Notes under the pieces: model-generated | The model's database searches: none | Told to the model about the DNA's origin: nothing | The model's input: the letters and a program-made list of their open reading frames with translations, nothing else | Shown: in pieces, positions 44,699 to 52,637 of the stretch | How the letters are laid out: each line of letters begins with the position of its first letter | Numbering within the stretch: the first letter of the stretch is position 1 | Made by a program: the position numbers and the translations under genes | Origin: an uncultured Pelagibacteraceae bacterium | GTDB lineage: Bacteria > Pseudomonadota > Alphaproteobacteria > Pelagibacterales > Pelagibacteraceae | DNA length: 64,000 nt | Direction of reading: 5' to 3' | NCBI GenBank assembly: GCA_902543375.1 | Contig: CACBYE010000005.1 | Span: 35,885-99,884, forward strand

Positions 44699-45530
44699 AT
44701 TTAAAAAATTTTAAATCTTTAAAGTAATATTCATTCATTTTCTTAATCATTGACTCATCTAAGTTCTTTTTCCAATCATTTTTTGGTCCTTGATAAAAAA
44801 ATTTTATTTTTCTATTATCTTTAAGAGAATAAACATTTTCACTAAACTTTCCTTGATTTTCAATATCTTGAAGACTTTTAAAATTTGTAGTTTCTATAGA
44901 ATTACTAAGCTTTTTTGGATCAATTTTATCCTTAAACCCCATTAAAGTATTGATAAACACCACTAATTTTTTAAAAGTTTGTTGTGGATTTTCGATCATA
45001 TCTTCATATCTTATTGTGAGTCTTCGAAAATTTTTATTACTCATCCAAGATTGATAATTGATTCTCCAAGAATTAATTATGTTAGTTTTTGCGTAATTTT
45101 TCAAATGTGGATAGTCTTCTAATACTTTATTTTCATCTTGCATAAATGTTAGTGCTTTTTCATAAGTTTCAAAATCATGGTGATTTTTCAATGAAGTGAT
45201 GATGTTTCTCGGGTCTCTTATAACATGTATTATACCCAAAGAATACTTTGGTTTTGTAAAGTCATTTCCAAAAGCAGTAATCAATGAATTATGGGTTTTT
45301 AAAAATTTTACTTTTTTTTCATTACAGATATTCTTTTGAGACGAATCCCAATGCTTATGAATTTCGCCCTTTTTTACAGTTTCTTTAAAAAACTGTTTAT
45401 TTGGATAATCTTGTATTAAATTTAACTTACTAATATCGAAAATTCCATTTTCACAAAAATAATAGGCAGTTACAAAAGATCTGACCCAAGTATTTCCACT
45501 TTTAGGATAAGATGCTATCCAAATTATCAT
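44688..45530 (-). CDS. sulfotransferase family protein (copy 2)
   Basis: A 280-residue paralogue of the protein at 8146-8997. It has the 5'-phosphosulfate loop SYPKSGNTWVR (7-17), KTHNS near 82 and HVIRDPRNIITSL near 106-118. The C-terminal GPKNDWKKNLDE matches copy 1 (GPKNEWRKNFDE). The central regions differ enough to suggest different acceptors. It overlaps dapB by 11 bases. No signal peptide is visible. Acceptor and donor are unknown. Confidence 0.87.
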   Translation of the reverse strand: MIIWIASYPKSGNTWVRSFVTAYYFCENGIFDISKLNLIQDYPNKQFFKETVKKGEIHKHWDSSQKNICNEKKVKFLKTHNSLITAFGNDFTKPKYSLGIIHVIRDPRNIITSLKNHHDFETYEKALTFMQDENKVLEDYPHLKNYAKTNIINSWRINYQSWMSNKNFRRLTIRYEDMIENPQQTFKKLVVFINTLMGFKDKIDPKKLSNSIETTNFKSLQDIENQGKFSENVYSLKDNRKIKFFYQGPKNDWKKNLDESMIKKMNEYYFKDLKFFKYEI

Positions 45531-45592
45531 AATTATTTTTAAACTAGGTATTAATTAATTCAACTTAAATATTTTTTTGATTAAACTATATG

Positions 45593-46729
45593 TTAATTTT
45601 TCCAAAAATCTTTAGCTTTTTGAAAAAATTTTCTAATACTAGGATTTGATTTCTCATTTTCTATTTCTCTAAATTTTTCTAACAGAGATCTTTGCTCCTT
45701 ATTAAGAGAAACTGGCACTTCAGTTTTAATTTGGACATATAAATCGCCAAAATCTCCCTTACGCATAAAAGGCATACCTTTACCTCTTAATCTAAATTGT
45801 TTTCCATCCTGGGTTCCATCTGGAATCTTTATTTTTGCCTTTTTACCATCTATTGTAGGTATTTCTATTGTCGTACCCAATGCGGCATCAGCTATAGAAA
45901 TTGGAAATTCAAAAAATAAATTCACATCTGATCTTTTAAATAATTCATGAGATTTAATATTGATGAATAAATATAAGTCTCCACTTGTGCCACCTCTAGT
46001 TCCAGCCTCACCTTTTCCAGCAAGTCTAATTCTTGTACCATCATCTACTCCCTTAGGTATTGTTACTGATACTTTTTTAGTTGTTTGATTGTTTCCTTTT
46101 CCATTACAGTCTGAACATGGATTATTTATTTCTTCTCCACTCCCAGCACATTGAGGGCAAGTTTGTTGAACTGTGAAAAAACCTTGATTTGTTCTTACTC
46201 TTCCATTGCCTCCACAATATGTACATCTGTCGGGGCTCGATCCTGGTTTAGACCCATTCCCTTTACAGGTATTACATTTTTCTGAGGAAGAAAATTGAAT
46301 ATTTTGTTTTTTACCTGAAAAAGCTTCCTCTAAAGTTATCGATAAATCATATCTTAAATCTGAACCTCTATTATTAGAATTTCTGTTTCTAGAACTTCTC
46401 CTCCCACCTCCAAATTCACCAAAAAAATCCTCAAAAATATCAGAAAAATCTGCTCCACTAAATCCTCCAAAACCTCCAAACCCCCCTTGGCCACCACCTC
46501 CATTTTCAAAAGCAGCATGACCAAAATTGTCATAATTATCTTTTTTAGATTTATCTGAAAGAACACCATAGGCTTCACTAGCCTCTTTAAATTTATCCTC
46601 CGCGACTTTATCATTAGGATTTTTGTCTGGATGATATTTTACAGCTAATTTTCTATAAGCAGATTTTAATTCATCAGGTGATGCACTTTTATTAACACCG
46701 AGGACATCATAATAATCTCTTTTCGCCAT
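45593..46729 (-). CDS. dnaJ: chaperone DnaJ
   Basis: DnaJ delivers clients to DnaK and stimulates its ATPase. The 378-residue class A J-protein has the J domain with HPD (33-35), a Gly/Phe-rich linker (about 76-110), and four zinc-finger repeats [24 protein letters not shown] and CSDCNGKG, then the two client-binding barrels and dimer region. It is 28 bases after dnaK on the same strand, with GAGG upstream of its ATG. Confidence 0.98.
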   Translation of the reverse strand: MAKRDYYDVLGVNKSASPDELKSAYRKLAVKYHPDKNPNDKVAEDKFKEASEAYGVLSDKSKKDNYDNFGHAAFENGGGGQGGFGGFGGFSGADFSDIFEDFFGEFGGGRRSSRNRNSNNRGSDLRYDLSITLEEAFSGKKQNIQFSSSEKCNTCKGNGSKPGSSPDRCTYCGGNGRVRTNQGFFTVQQTCPQCAGSGEEINNPCSDCNGKGNNQTTKKVSVTIPKGVDDGTRIRLAGKGEAGTRGGTSGDLYLFINIKSHELFKRSDVNLFFEFPISIADAALGTTIEIPTIDGKKAKIKIPDGTQDGKQFRLRGKGMPFMRKGDFGDLYVQIKTEVPVSLNKEQRSLLEKFREIENEKSNPSIRKFFQKAKDFWKN

Positions 46730-46757
46730 TTAAATACCTCGGAAAGATAAATGTATG

Positions 46758-48683
46758 TTAAGCGCTTTTCTCTTTATTCTCGTCTTTTACTTCTTCAAAA
46801 TCGGCATCAACAACATTATCCTCTTTTTTTCCCTTATCACTTTTTCCATCATCTTTATCAGAGTCTGGTTTTGTACTTTGTTGTGATTTATAAATTGCTT
46901 CTCCTAGTTTCATTGAAGCTTGAACCAATGCTTCAGTTTTCTTTTTAATATCATCGATATTCTCACTTTTTAAAGAATCTTTTAACTGACTTGATGCGTC
47001 TTCAATAGCTTTTTTTTCAGCGTCTGAAACTTTTGAGCCGTGTTCTTTTAAATTTTTTTCAGTAGAATGTATTAAAGTGTCAGCTTGATTTCTTACATCC
47101 ACTGACTCTCTTTTCTTTTTATCAGCTTCTTTGTTGGCTTCTGCATCCTTTACCATTTTTTCTATCTCTTCATCACTTAAACCACCTGATGCCTGTATTT
47201 GGATTTTTTGTTCTTTTCCAGTGCCTTTGTCTTTTGCCGAAACATTAACAATACCATTAGCATCAATATCAAATGTTACTTCAATCTGTGGTACACCTCT
47301 AGGAGCTGGCGCAATTCCAACCAATTCAAAATTTCCAAGGATTTTATTATCTGATGCCATTTCTCTTTCGCCTTGAAGGACACGAATAGATACGGCAGGT
47401 TGATTGTCTTCAGCAGTTGAAAATACCTGGCTTTTTTTAGTAGGAATTGTTGTATTTTTTTCGATTAATTTTGTTGAAACACCACCAAGCGTTTCTATTC
47501 CAAGTGATAAAGGTGTTACGTCTAATAACAACACATCTTTCACATCTCCTTGAAGTACTCCAGCTTGAATTGCTGCACCCATTGCTACAACTTCGTCAGG
47601 ATTTACACTCTTATTTGGCTCTTTACCAAAAAAGTTTTTTACTTCTTCTAAAACTTTTGGCATTCTTGTCATTCCACCAACCATGACGACCTCATTTATT
47701 TCGTTCGCAGTCATACCGGCATCTTTTAAAGCTGTTTTGCATGGAGGAATTGTTTTAGCAATTAGGTCTTCAACTAAAGCTTCAAGTTTAGCTCTGGTAA
47801 GTTTTAAATTAATGTGTTTTGGTCCAGTTTTATCAGCTGTTATAAAGGGTAGATTAATATCTGTTTGTTCTGCTGAAGATAATTCAATTTTTGCTTTCTC
47901 AGCAGCCTCTTTTAGTCTTTGAAGTGCAAGTTTATCAGATTTCAGGTCTATTCCATTATCTTTTTTAAATTCTGTAATGAGATATTCAACAATACAATTA
48001 TCAAAATCTTCACCACCTAAGAAAGTATCTCCATTAGTTGATTTAACCTCAAAGACTCCATCACCTAGCTCAAGTATTGAAACATCAAACGTTCCACCAC
48101 CTAAGTCATAAACTGCAATCTTCTTATTTTGTTTTTTATCTAAACCGTAAGCTAATGATGCAGCAGTAGGTTCGTTTATAATTCTTAAAACTTCAAGACC
48201 TGCGATTTTTCCAGCATCTTTTGTTGCTTGTCTTTGAGCATCATTAAAGTAGGCAGGAACGGTAATTACAGCTTTTGTAACTGCTTGGCCCAAATATTTT
48301 TCTGCTGTCTCTTTCATTTTTTGTAAAATAAAGGCTGAGATTTGAGAAGGAGAATATTTTTCTCCTTTAGATTCTATCCACGCATCTCCTTTGTCTGAAT
48401 TAACAATCTTAAACGGAGCAGCTTCTATATCCTTTTTGACAGTTGGGTCATCAAAGTTTCTTCCAATAAGTCTTTTGACTGCAAAAATAGTATTCTCGGG
48501 ATTGGTTACAGCTTGTCTTTTAGCCGGTTGGCCTATTAATTTTTCTTTTTCATCTGTAAAGGCAACAACAGATGGTGTTGTTCGAGCACCCTCAGCATTT
48601 TCCAAGACTTTTGCTTGGCTTCCTTCCATTATAGCCACACAAGAGTTTGTTGTCCCTAAGTCTATTCCAATAATTTTACTCAT
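46758..48683 (-). CDS. dnaK: chaperone DnaK (Hsp70)
   Basis: DnaK is the Hsp70 ATPase chaperone. The 641-residue protein has the signatures [12 protein letters not shown] (5-16), [18 protein letters not shown] near 190, and [13 protein letters not shown] near 333, the linker [19 protein letters not shown] near 383, and the terminal acidic DADFEEVKD tail that contacts clients. A ribosome binding site AGGAG lies 11 bases from the ATG. A sigma-32-like promoter candidate is in the 60-base gap after grpE. Confidence 0.98.
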   Translation of the reverse strand: MSKIIGIDLGTTNSCVAIMEGSQAKVLENAEGARTTPSVVAFTDEKEKLIGQPAKRQAVTNPENTIFAVKRLIGRNFDDPTVKKDIEAAPFKIVNSDKGDAWIESKGEKYSPSQISAFILQKMKETAEKYLGQAVTKAVITVPAYFNDAQRQATKDAGKIAGLEVLRIINEPTAASLAYGLDKKQNKKIAVYDLGGGTFDVSILELGDGVFEVKSTNGDTFLGGEDFDNCIVEYLITEFKKDNGIDLKSDKLALQRLKEAAEKAKIELSSAEQTDINLPFITADKTGPKHINLKLTRAKLEALVEDLIAKTIPPCKTALKDAGMTANEINEVVMVGGMTRMPKVLEEVKNFFGKEPNKSVNPDEVVAMGAAIQAGVLQGDVKDVLLLDVTPLSLGIETLGGVSTKLIEKNTTIPTKKSQVFSTAEDNQPAVSIRVLQGEREMASDNKILGNFELVGIAPAPRGVPQIEVTFDIDANGIVNVSAKDKGTGKEQKIQIQASGGLSDEEIEKMVKDAEANKEADKKKRESVDVRNQADTLIHSTEKNLKEHGSKVSDAEKKAIEDASSQLKDSLKSENIDDIKKKTEALVQASMKLGEAIYKSQQSTKPDSDKDDGKSDKGKKEDNVVDADFEEVKDENKEKSA

Positions 48684-48705
48684 ATTAATTAAATCTCCTG
48701 GTCAT

Positions 48706-48731
48706 ATATGTGTTATTTTTAATTCTACAAG
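48706..48731 (-). promoter_or_regulatory. weak heat-shock-type promoter candidate for dnaK
   Basis: On the minus strand CTTGTA (48726-48731) is followed, 13 bases on, by CACATAT (48706-48712), resembling CTTGAA / CCCATnT. It lies in the grpE-dnaK gap, with the start codon 22 bases downstream. Weaker than the hslV and grpE matches. Confidence 0.35.
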
Positions 48732-48743
48732 TTGTTACAAGCA

Positions 48744-49385
48744 TTATTTAGTCTCTATATTTTCTTTAGTTTCCTGGGTTTTGGTTGTTTTTTCTTGGGT
48801 TTTCTTAGCTACACCAACTAAAGAGGGCCTCAATAATCGATCTTTAATTGTAAAACCTTTTTGAATTTCTTGAATTATAGTTCCTGGCTCTTTTGTATCA
48901 TCTTCAATTTCCATCATCGCTTGATGAAAGTTTGGATCTAGTTTTTTATTTAAACTTTCAATCTGCTTAATGTCATTTTTTTTAAATATGGATATTAAAT
49001 CTTTATAAATAATATCAAAATGTTCTAAAGTTTTTTTAAGTGCATCTGAGCCCTTTAACTTTTCGTCATTTTCTAAAATACTTTTTGATCTCTCTAAATT
49101 ATCAATCAAATTCAAAGCTTCTTTGGCAAAAGAAAACCCACCATACTCAAAGGCATCATTTCTTTCTTTCTCGAATCTTCTGCGTTGATTTTCCATTTCT
49201 GCAAAAGTTCTGGCTAATTTATCCTCAAGTTCTTTTATTGTATCCTCTGGAGTAAGCTCTATTTTCTTATCTGGAATCTCTTCTTCTTTTTTATTTTTTT
49301 CAGTTTCACTTTGTTTATCTAGTTTATCCTGATCACCTTCTTTTAAAGAAACTTGTTCTTCATGAATTTTTTGTTCTTTTTCCAT
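48744..49385 (-). CDS. grpE: nucleotide exchange factor GrpE
   Basis: GrpE exchanges nucleotide on DnaK and acts as a thermosensor. The 213-residue protein has a charged N-terminal extension (about 1-50), a long coiled coil (EELEDKLARTFAEMENQRRRFEKER-like region, about 50-85) and the C-terminal beta domain with HQAMMEIEDDTKEPGTI near 150 and RLLRPSLVGVA at 187. No hrcA gene is beside it, unlike in many Alphaproteobacteria. A sigma-32-like promoter lies directly upstream. Confidence 0.96.
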   Translation of the reverse strand: MEKEQKIHEEQVSLKEGDQDKLDKQSETEKNKKEEEIPDKKIELTPEDTIKELEDKLARTFAEMENQRRRFEKERNDAFEYGGFSFAKEALNLIDNLERSKSILENDEKLKGSDALKKTLEHFDIIYKDLISIFKKNDIKQIESLNKKLDPNFHQAMMEIEDDTKEPGTIIQEIQKGFTIKDRLLRPSLVGVAKKTQEKTTKTQETKENIETK

Positions 49386-49393
49386 ATGATCTT

Positions 49394-49421
49394 ATATGGT
49401 AGGAAATTCTAAAATTTCTAG
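49394..49421 (-). promoter_or_regulatory. probable heat-shock (RpoH-type) promoter of grpE
   Basis: On the minus strand CTAGAA (49416-49421), 15 bases, then ACCATAT (49394-49400): five of six and six of seven matches to CTTGAA / CCCATnT, with the same spacer as at hslV. The -10 ends eight bases before the grpE ATG (49385), predicting an almost leaderless transcript. Two short inverted repeats (49382-49399 and 49403-49418) overlap it. Confidence 0.55.
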
Positions 49422-50024
49422 ATGTTAAAAAAAAAAATTATAAAGATATTAATTGGAACCAACAATAAAGGAAAACTCAAAGAAATTAAGGATTTGTTGC
49501 CTAAAACTATTAAAACCTACTCTACCACAGATTTCAAACTCAAAAGTCCAGCTGAAAATGGGAAATCTTTTAAAGCAAATTCATTGTTGAAATCAAAATA
49601 TTTTTCAAAAAAAACTAGCCTGATATGTATATCAGATGATTCGGGACTAGAAATAGATTGTCTTGATAAAAAGCCTGGAATTTTTTCTGCTAGATGGGCA
49701 GGTGCTAAAGGTGACTTTAAAAAAGCAATTAAAAGAGTGTATAGAGAACTTAATAAAAAAGACAAACATTGGAAAAAAAAAAAGATTAAAGCAAGATTTG
49801 TTTGTGCGCTTTCTATTTGTTATTTTGATAGAGTAATTGCATCAGTTATAGGGAAAATTGAGGGCTCTATATCAACAAATGCCCGAGGAAAAAATGGTTT
49901 TGGTTATGATCCAATATTTATTCCAAAAAATAAAAAAAAAACTTTTGGAGAAATGAAATCATCAAACAAATACAGAATTGATCATAGATCAATTGCATTT
50001 AAAAAGATTAAAAAATTTCTTTAA
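49422..50024 (+). CDS. rdgB: non-canonical purine NTP pyrophosphatase (RdgB/HAM1)
   Basis: RdgB removes dITP/XTP from the nucleotide pool. The 200-residue protein has the substrate loop IGTNNKGKLKEI near 11-22, SDDSGLEIDCLDKKPGIFSARWAG near 66-90, and GFGYDPIFIP near 162. The start MLKKKIIKI lies next to an A-rich stretch; a codon shift is possible but this frame is complete. It is divergent from grpE with a 36-base gap, within which the grpE promoter starts. It overlaps the convergent LpoA-like gene by 17 bases. Confidence 0.95.
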   Translation: MLKKKIIKILIGTNNKGKLKEIKDLLPKTIKTYSTTDFKLKSPAENGKSFKANSLLKSKYFSKKTSLICISDDSGLEIDCLDKKPGIFSARWAGAKGDFKKAIKRVYRELNKKDKHWKKKKIKARFVCALSICYFDRVIASVIGKIEGSISTNARGKNGFGYDPIFIPKNKKKTFGEMKSSNKYRIDHRSIAFKKIKKFL

Positions 50025-51156
50025 GCTTTCCATTATTCACTTCGTAAAAATTTAGTTGATGATTAATTTTATTATCCTTTATTTCAAAAACCCCTATTTT
50101 CCCTTTAAAAATATCTTTCGTCTTAAATGATTTATAAATCTCTGATGCTTCGTTTTTTAATGAAAGATAATAAATTAGACCAACCAAGTCATAAGTCAGC
50201 AAACTTAAGTGGTTCGGCTTATAGTCAAATTTTTTTTTAAATTTTGAAACGAATAGATCTAAATTTTTTTTATTAACAGAAGGATAGTAAATTGGTTGAA
50301 TATTAGACTCTTTCAATAAACTCTCATCAAACCATTGATTTAAAGTAATAATAAATTTTTCTTTAGGAGATACATCGGTGTATAGAAGAGAGGTTATAAC
50401 ACTTTTTAAACTTTCATCAAAATCTGCAATTATAATAGAGTCAAATTTTAAACTTCCTAAAGTATATTTTTTCTTCAAATTTTTTATTTTTTTTTCTTTA
50501 TCAACATCATCTGAATTCTCAACTCTAAGTATTTCATCTAATAAATTTTGTTTCCTCCTGTCATAGTTTGTAATTTCCTCTATTTGCTTTGTTAATTTTG
50601 TTGGTTCAATATTATAGAAGTATTCTCTAGAAAACCTAAGTTTTGAGCTTTTGACTCCTCTCTTAATCTCTAAATCATAATTTTGTTCGGGCATTAAAAG
50701 AATTGTTTTCTTTATCTCATTTAATTTTAGAAATTTCTTTATTGTAATTAATTGGGAAGTGGAATTAATTCCTGTACTAATTATATTTTTGGATAAATCT
50801 AAAGTTTTATTTGTTAATGATAGAAATGTAATATTTTCAACTTCCTTCAAAAAAATTAAATTTTCATAAAAGATAGGACCTATAACTAAATTTATACCCA
50901 TTTTTTCTAATTCCAAAGCTGAGCGCAAAGTGATATTTGGATCTGACTTTGTGTCTTTTGGGAAAATTTCTATTTTATTGTCGTCAATATCAATAAGAGC
51001 CATTCTTATAGAGTTAATAATTTGTTGTCCCAAGTCTTTATTTTCTCCAGATAGCGGTGCTAGAACTCCAATTTTTATTTTAGTATCATCTGAAAATGAA
51101 ATAGTAGACTTAAATATTAAGAGGATAAAAAACAGAGTTTTAAAAAAATTATTCAT
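50008..51156 (-). CDS. penicillin-binding protein activator-like (LpoA/YraM) periplasmic protein
   Basis: The 382-residue protein has a signal peptide (about 1-22, ending FS) and a periplasmic binding protein type 1 fold: IKIGVLAPLSGENKDLGQQIINSIRMAL, then LVIGPIFYENLIFLKEV, as in LivJ/LpoA-like proteins. There is no lipobox. Its divergent neighbour rsmI and the downstream dual-BON gene recreate the lpoA-rsmI-dolP neighbourhood of other Proteobacteria, which favours a cell-wall synthesis activator over a solute-binding protein. No ABC transporter genes are nearby. Moderately sure. Confidence 0.72.
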   Translation of the reverse strand: MNNFFKTLFFILLIFKSTISFSDDTKIKIGVLAPLSGENKDLGQQIINSIRMALIDIDDNKIEIFPKDTKSDPNITLRSALELEKMGINLVIGPIFYENLIFLKEVENITFLSLTNKTLDLSKNIISTGINSTSQLITIKKFLKLNEIKKTILLMPEQNYDLEIKRGVKSSKLRFSREYFYNIEPTKLTKQIEEITNYDRRKQNLLDEILRVENSDDVDKEKKIKNLKKKYTLGSLKFDSIIIADFDESLKSVITSLLYTDVSPKEKFIITLNQWFDESLLKESNIQPIYYPSVNKKNLDLFVSKFKKKFDYKPNHLSLLTYDLVGLIYYLSLKNEASEIYKSFKTKDIFKGKIGVFEIKDNKINHQLNFYEVNNGKLKEIF

Positions 51157-51190
51157 TTAACGATTAATATAATTTTAGTATTGTATAATT

Positions 51191-52054
51191 ATGGCTATAA
51201 TTCCTCCATCTCACAATAAAGAAATTAAAAAAGGGCTATATTTAATACCTACACCCATTGGAAATTTGGGAGATATCACCTTAAGAGCAATAGAAATTTT
51301 AAAAATTTCAGATCTAATATTATGCGAAGACACACGCGTATCATCTAAACTATTAAAAAAATTTAAGATTAAATCAAAACTATTATCAAACCATAAATTT
51401 AATGAAAAAAAAAATTTATATAAAATAATTGATTATCTTAAGAAGGATCAAATAGTATCTCTAATATCTGATGCAGGTACACCTGGAATATCAGATCCAG
51501 GTGCTATTTTAGTTAAAGAATGTGTTAAGGAAAAAATAAATATAATACCGCTACCCGGTGCTTCCGCAGTAAGCACAGCAATGTCAGTTAGCGGCTTTTC
51601 TGAAAAGTATTATTTTTATGGTTTTTTTCCGTCGAAACTTAAAGATATTCAGAACGATCTTAAATCATTATCAAAATTAGACTCATCTATTATTTTTTTT
51701 ATTTCTTCAAAAAAAATTAATAAAGCTATTAAATATATAAAAGAAATATTTTCAGAAAGAGAAATCTTAATTTGTCGGGAAATGACAAAATTTTATGAAG
51801 AATATCAATGGCTTAAAGTTGATGATTTAAAAGATTTTGGTGAAAATTTTAAAGGGGAATTGACTATTGTAATATCTGAAAAAAGAAAGATTAAAAAAAG
51901 CTCACTTTTATTAAGTGAATCAGATAAGAGTAATATTAAAAAGATGATTAATAAATTAAGCATTAAAGAAATAACAAGCGTGATTTCCCAAAACAACGAA
52001 ATTTCAAAAAAAGAAATTTACAATTACTGCTTAAAAATTAAAAATGAAGAATAA
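51191..52054 (+). CDS. rsmI: 16S rRNA (cytidine-2'-O) methyltransferase RsmI
   Basis: RsmI methylates the ribose of C1402 in 16S rRNA. The 287-residue SAM-dependent tetrapyrrole-methylase-fold protein has LYLIPTPIGNLGDITLRAIE (17-36), LCEDTRVSSKLL near 48 and SDAGTPGISDPG near 92-103. The C-terminal region ISQNNEISKKEIYNYCLKIK matches the family tail. It overlaps the dual-BON gene by 11 bases. Confidence 0.96.
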   Translation: MAIIPPSHNKEIKKGLYLIPTPIGNLGDITLRAIEILKISDLILCEDTRVSSKLLKKFKIKSKLLSNHKFNEKKNLYKIIDYLKKDQIVSLISDAGTPGISDPGAILVKECVKEKINIIPLPGASAVSTAMSVSGFSEKYYFYGFFPSKLKDIQNDLKSLSKLDSSIIFFISSKKINKAIKYIKEIFSEREILICREMTKFYEEYQWLKVDDLKDFGENFKGELTIVISEKRKIKKSSLLLSESDKSNIKKMINKLSIKEITSVISQNNEISKKEIYNYCLKIKNEE

Positions 52055-52637
52055 AATATTATTATTAATACTCATAAGTTTATTTTTAGCAAGCTGTGTA
52101 GGAGTTTCTTCAAAAGGAATTTTTGGAACTGGAGTATCAGTTGCATTAGACCCCAGATCCGTAGGCACTCAGATTGATGACTCAATAATGCAAAAAAATT
52201 TGTCTGCAAGAATTTTGATTATGGATAAAAAATATTTTTTATCAATTAAATCAAAAGTTCTAGATGGAAGAATTTTTTTAACCGGTAAAGTTGATAATCC
52301 AGAGGAGAAACTTAAAATTACAAAGCTTGCATGGGAGACTGAGGGCGTCAGGTCAGTTAGAAATGATATTAAAATTAAAGAAAAGTTTAATTTTCAACAA
52401 TCTGCTAAAGATCTTTTGATCACGTCACAGTTAAGAACTGCTCTAATTATAAATAAACAGATAAAAGCAACTAATTATCAAATCGATACATATAAAAAGA
52501 AAATTTATATTTATGGAATAGCTTTAACATCAGATGAAAAATCATTAGTTGTACAGGAAGCTAAAGAAATACTAGATGTAGAGGATGTTGTAGCAAGTAT
52601 TTTACTTGTAGAGGATTTAAGAATTCAAAAAAATTAA
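52044..52637 (+). CDS. dual BON-domain lipoprotein (DolP/YraP-like)
   Basis: The 197-residue protein has a lipoprotein signal peptide ending LFLASC (acylated C18), then two BON domains, about 45-110 (with ILIMDKKYFLSIKSKVLDGR and VDNPEEKLKITKLAWETEGV) and 118-185 (with IYGIALTSDEKSLVVQEAKE). DolP is an outer-membrane lipoprotein for envelope integrity that lies near lpoA and rsmI. The intervening YraN and DiaA genes of other Proteobacteria are absent. It abuts maeB convergently. Confidence 0.88.
   Translation: MKNKILLLILISLFLASCVGVSSKGIFGTGVSVALDPRSVGTQIDDSIMQKNLSARILIMDKKYFLSIKSKVLDGRIFLTGKVDNPEEKLKITKLAWETEGVRSVRNDIKIKEKFNFQQSAKDLLITSQLRTALIINKQIKATNYQIDTYKKKIYIYGIALTSDEKSLVVQEAKEILDVEDVVASILLVEDLRIQKN

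Noticed and set aside
47131..47922. Open frames antisense to dnaK
   Set aside because: Long antisense frames are expected opposite a highly expressed gene with strong codon bias; no start signal or domain is visible.
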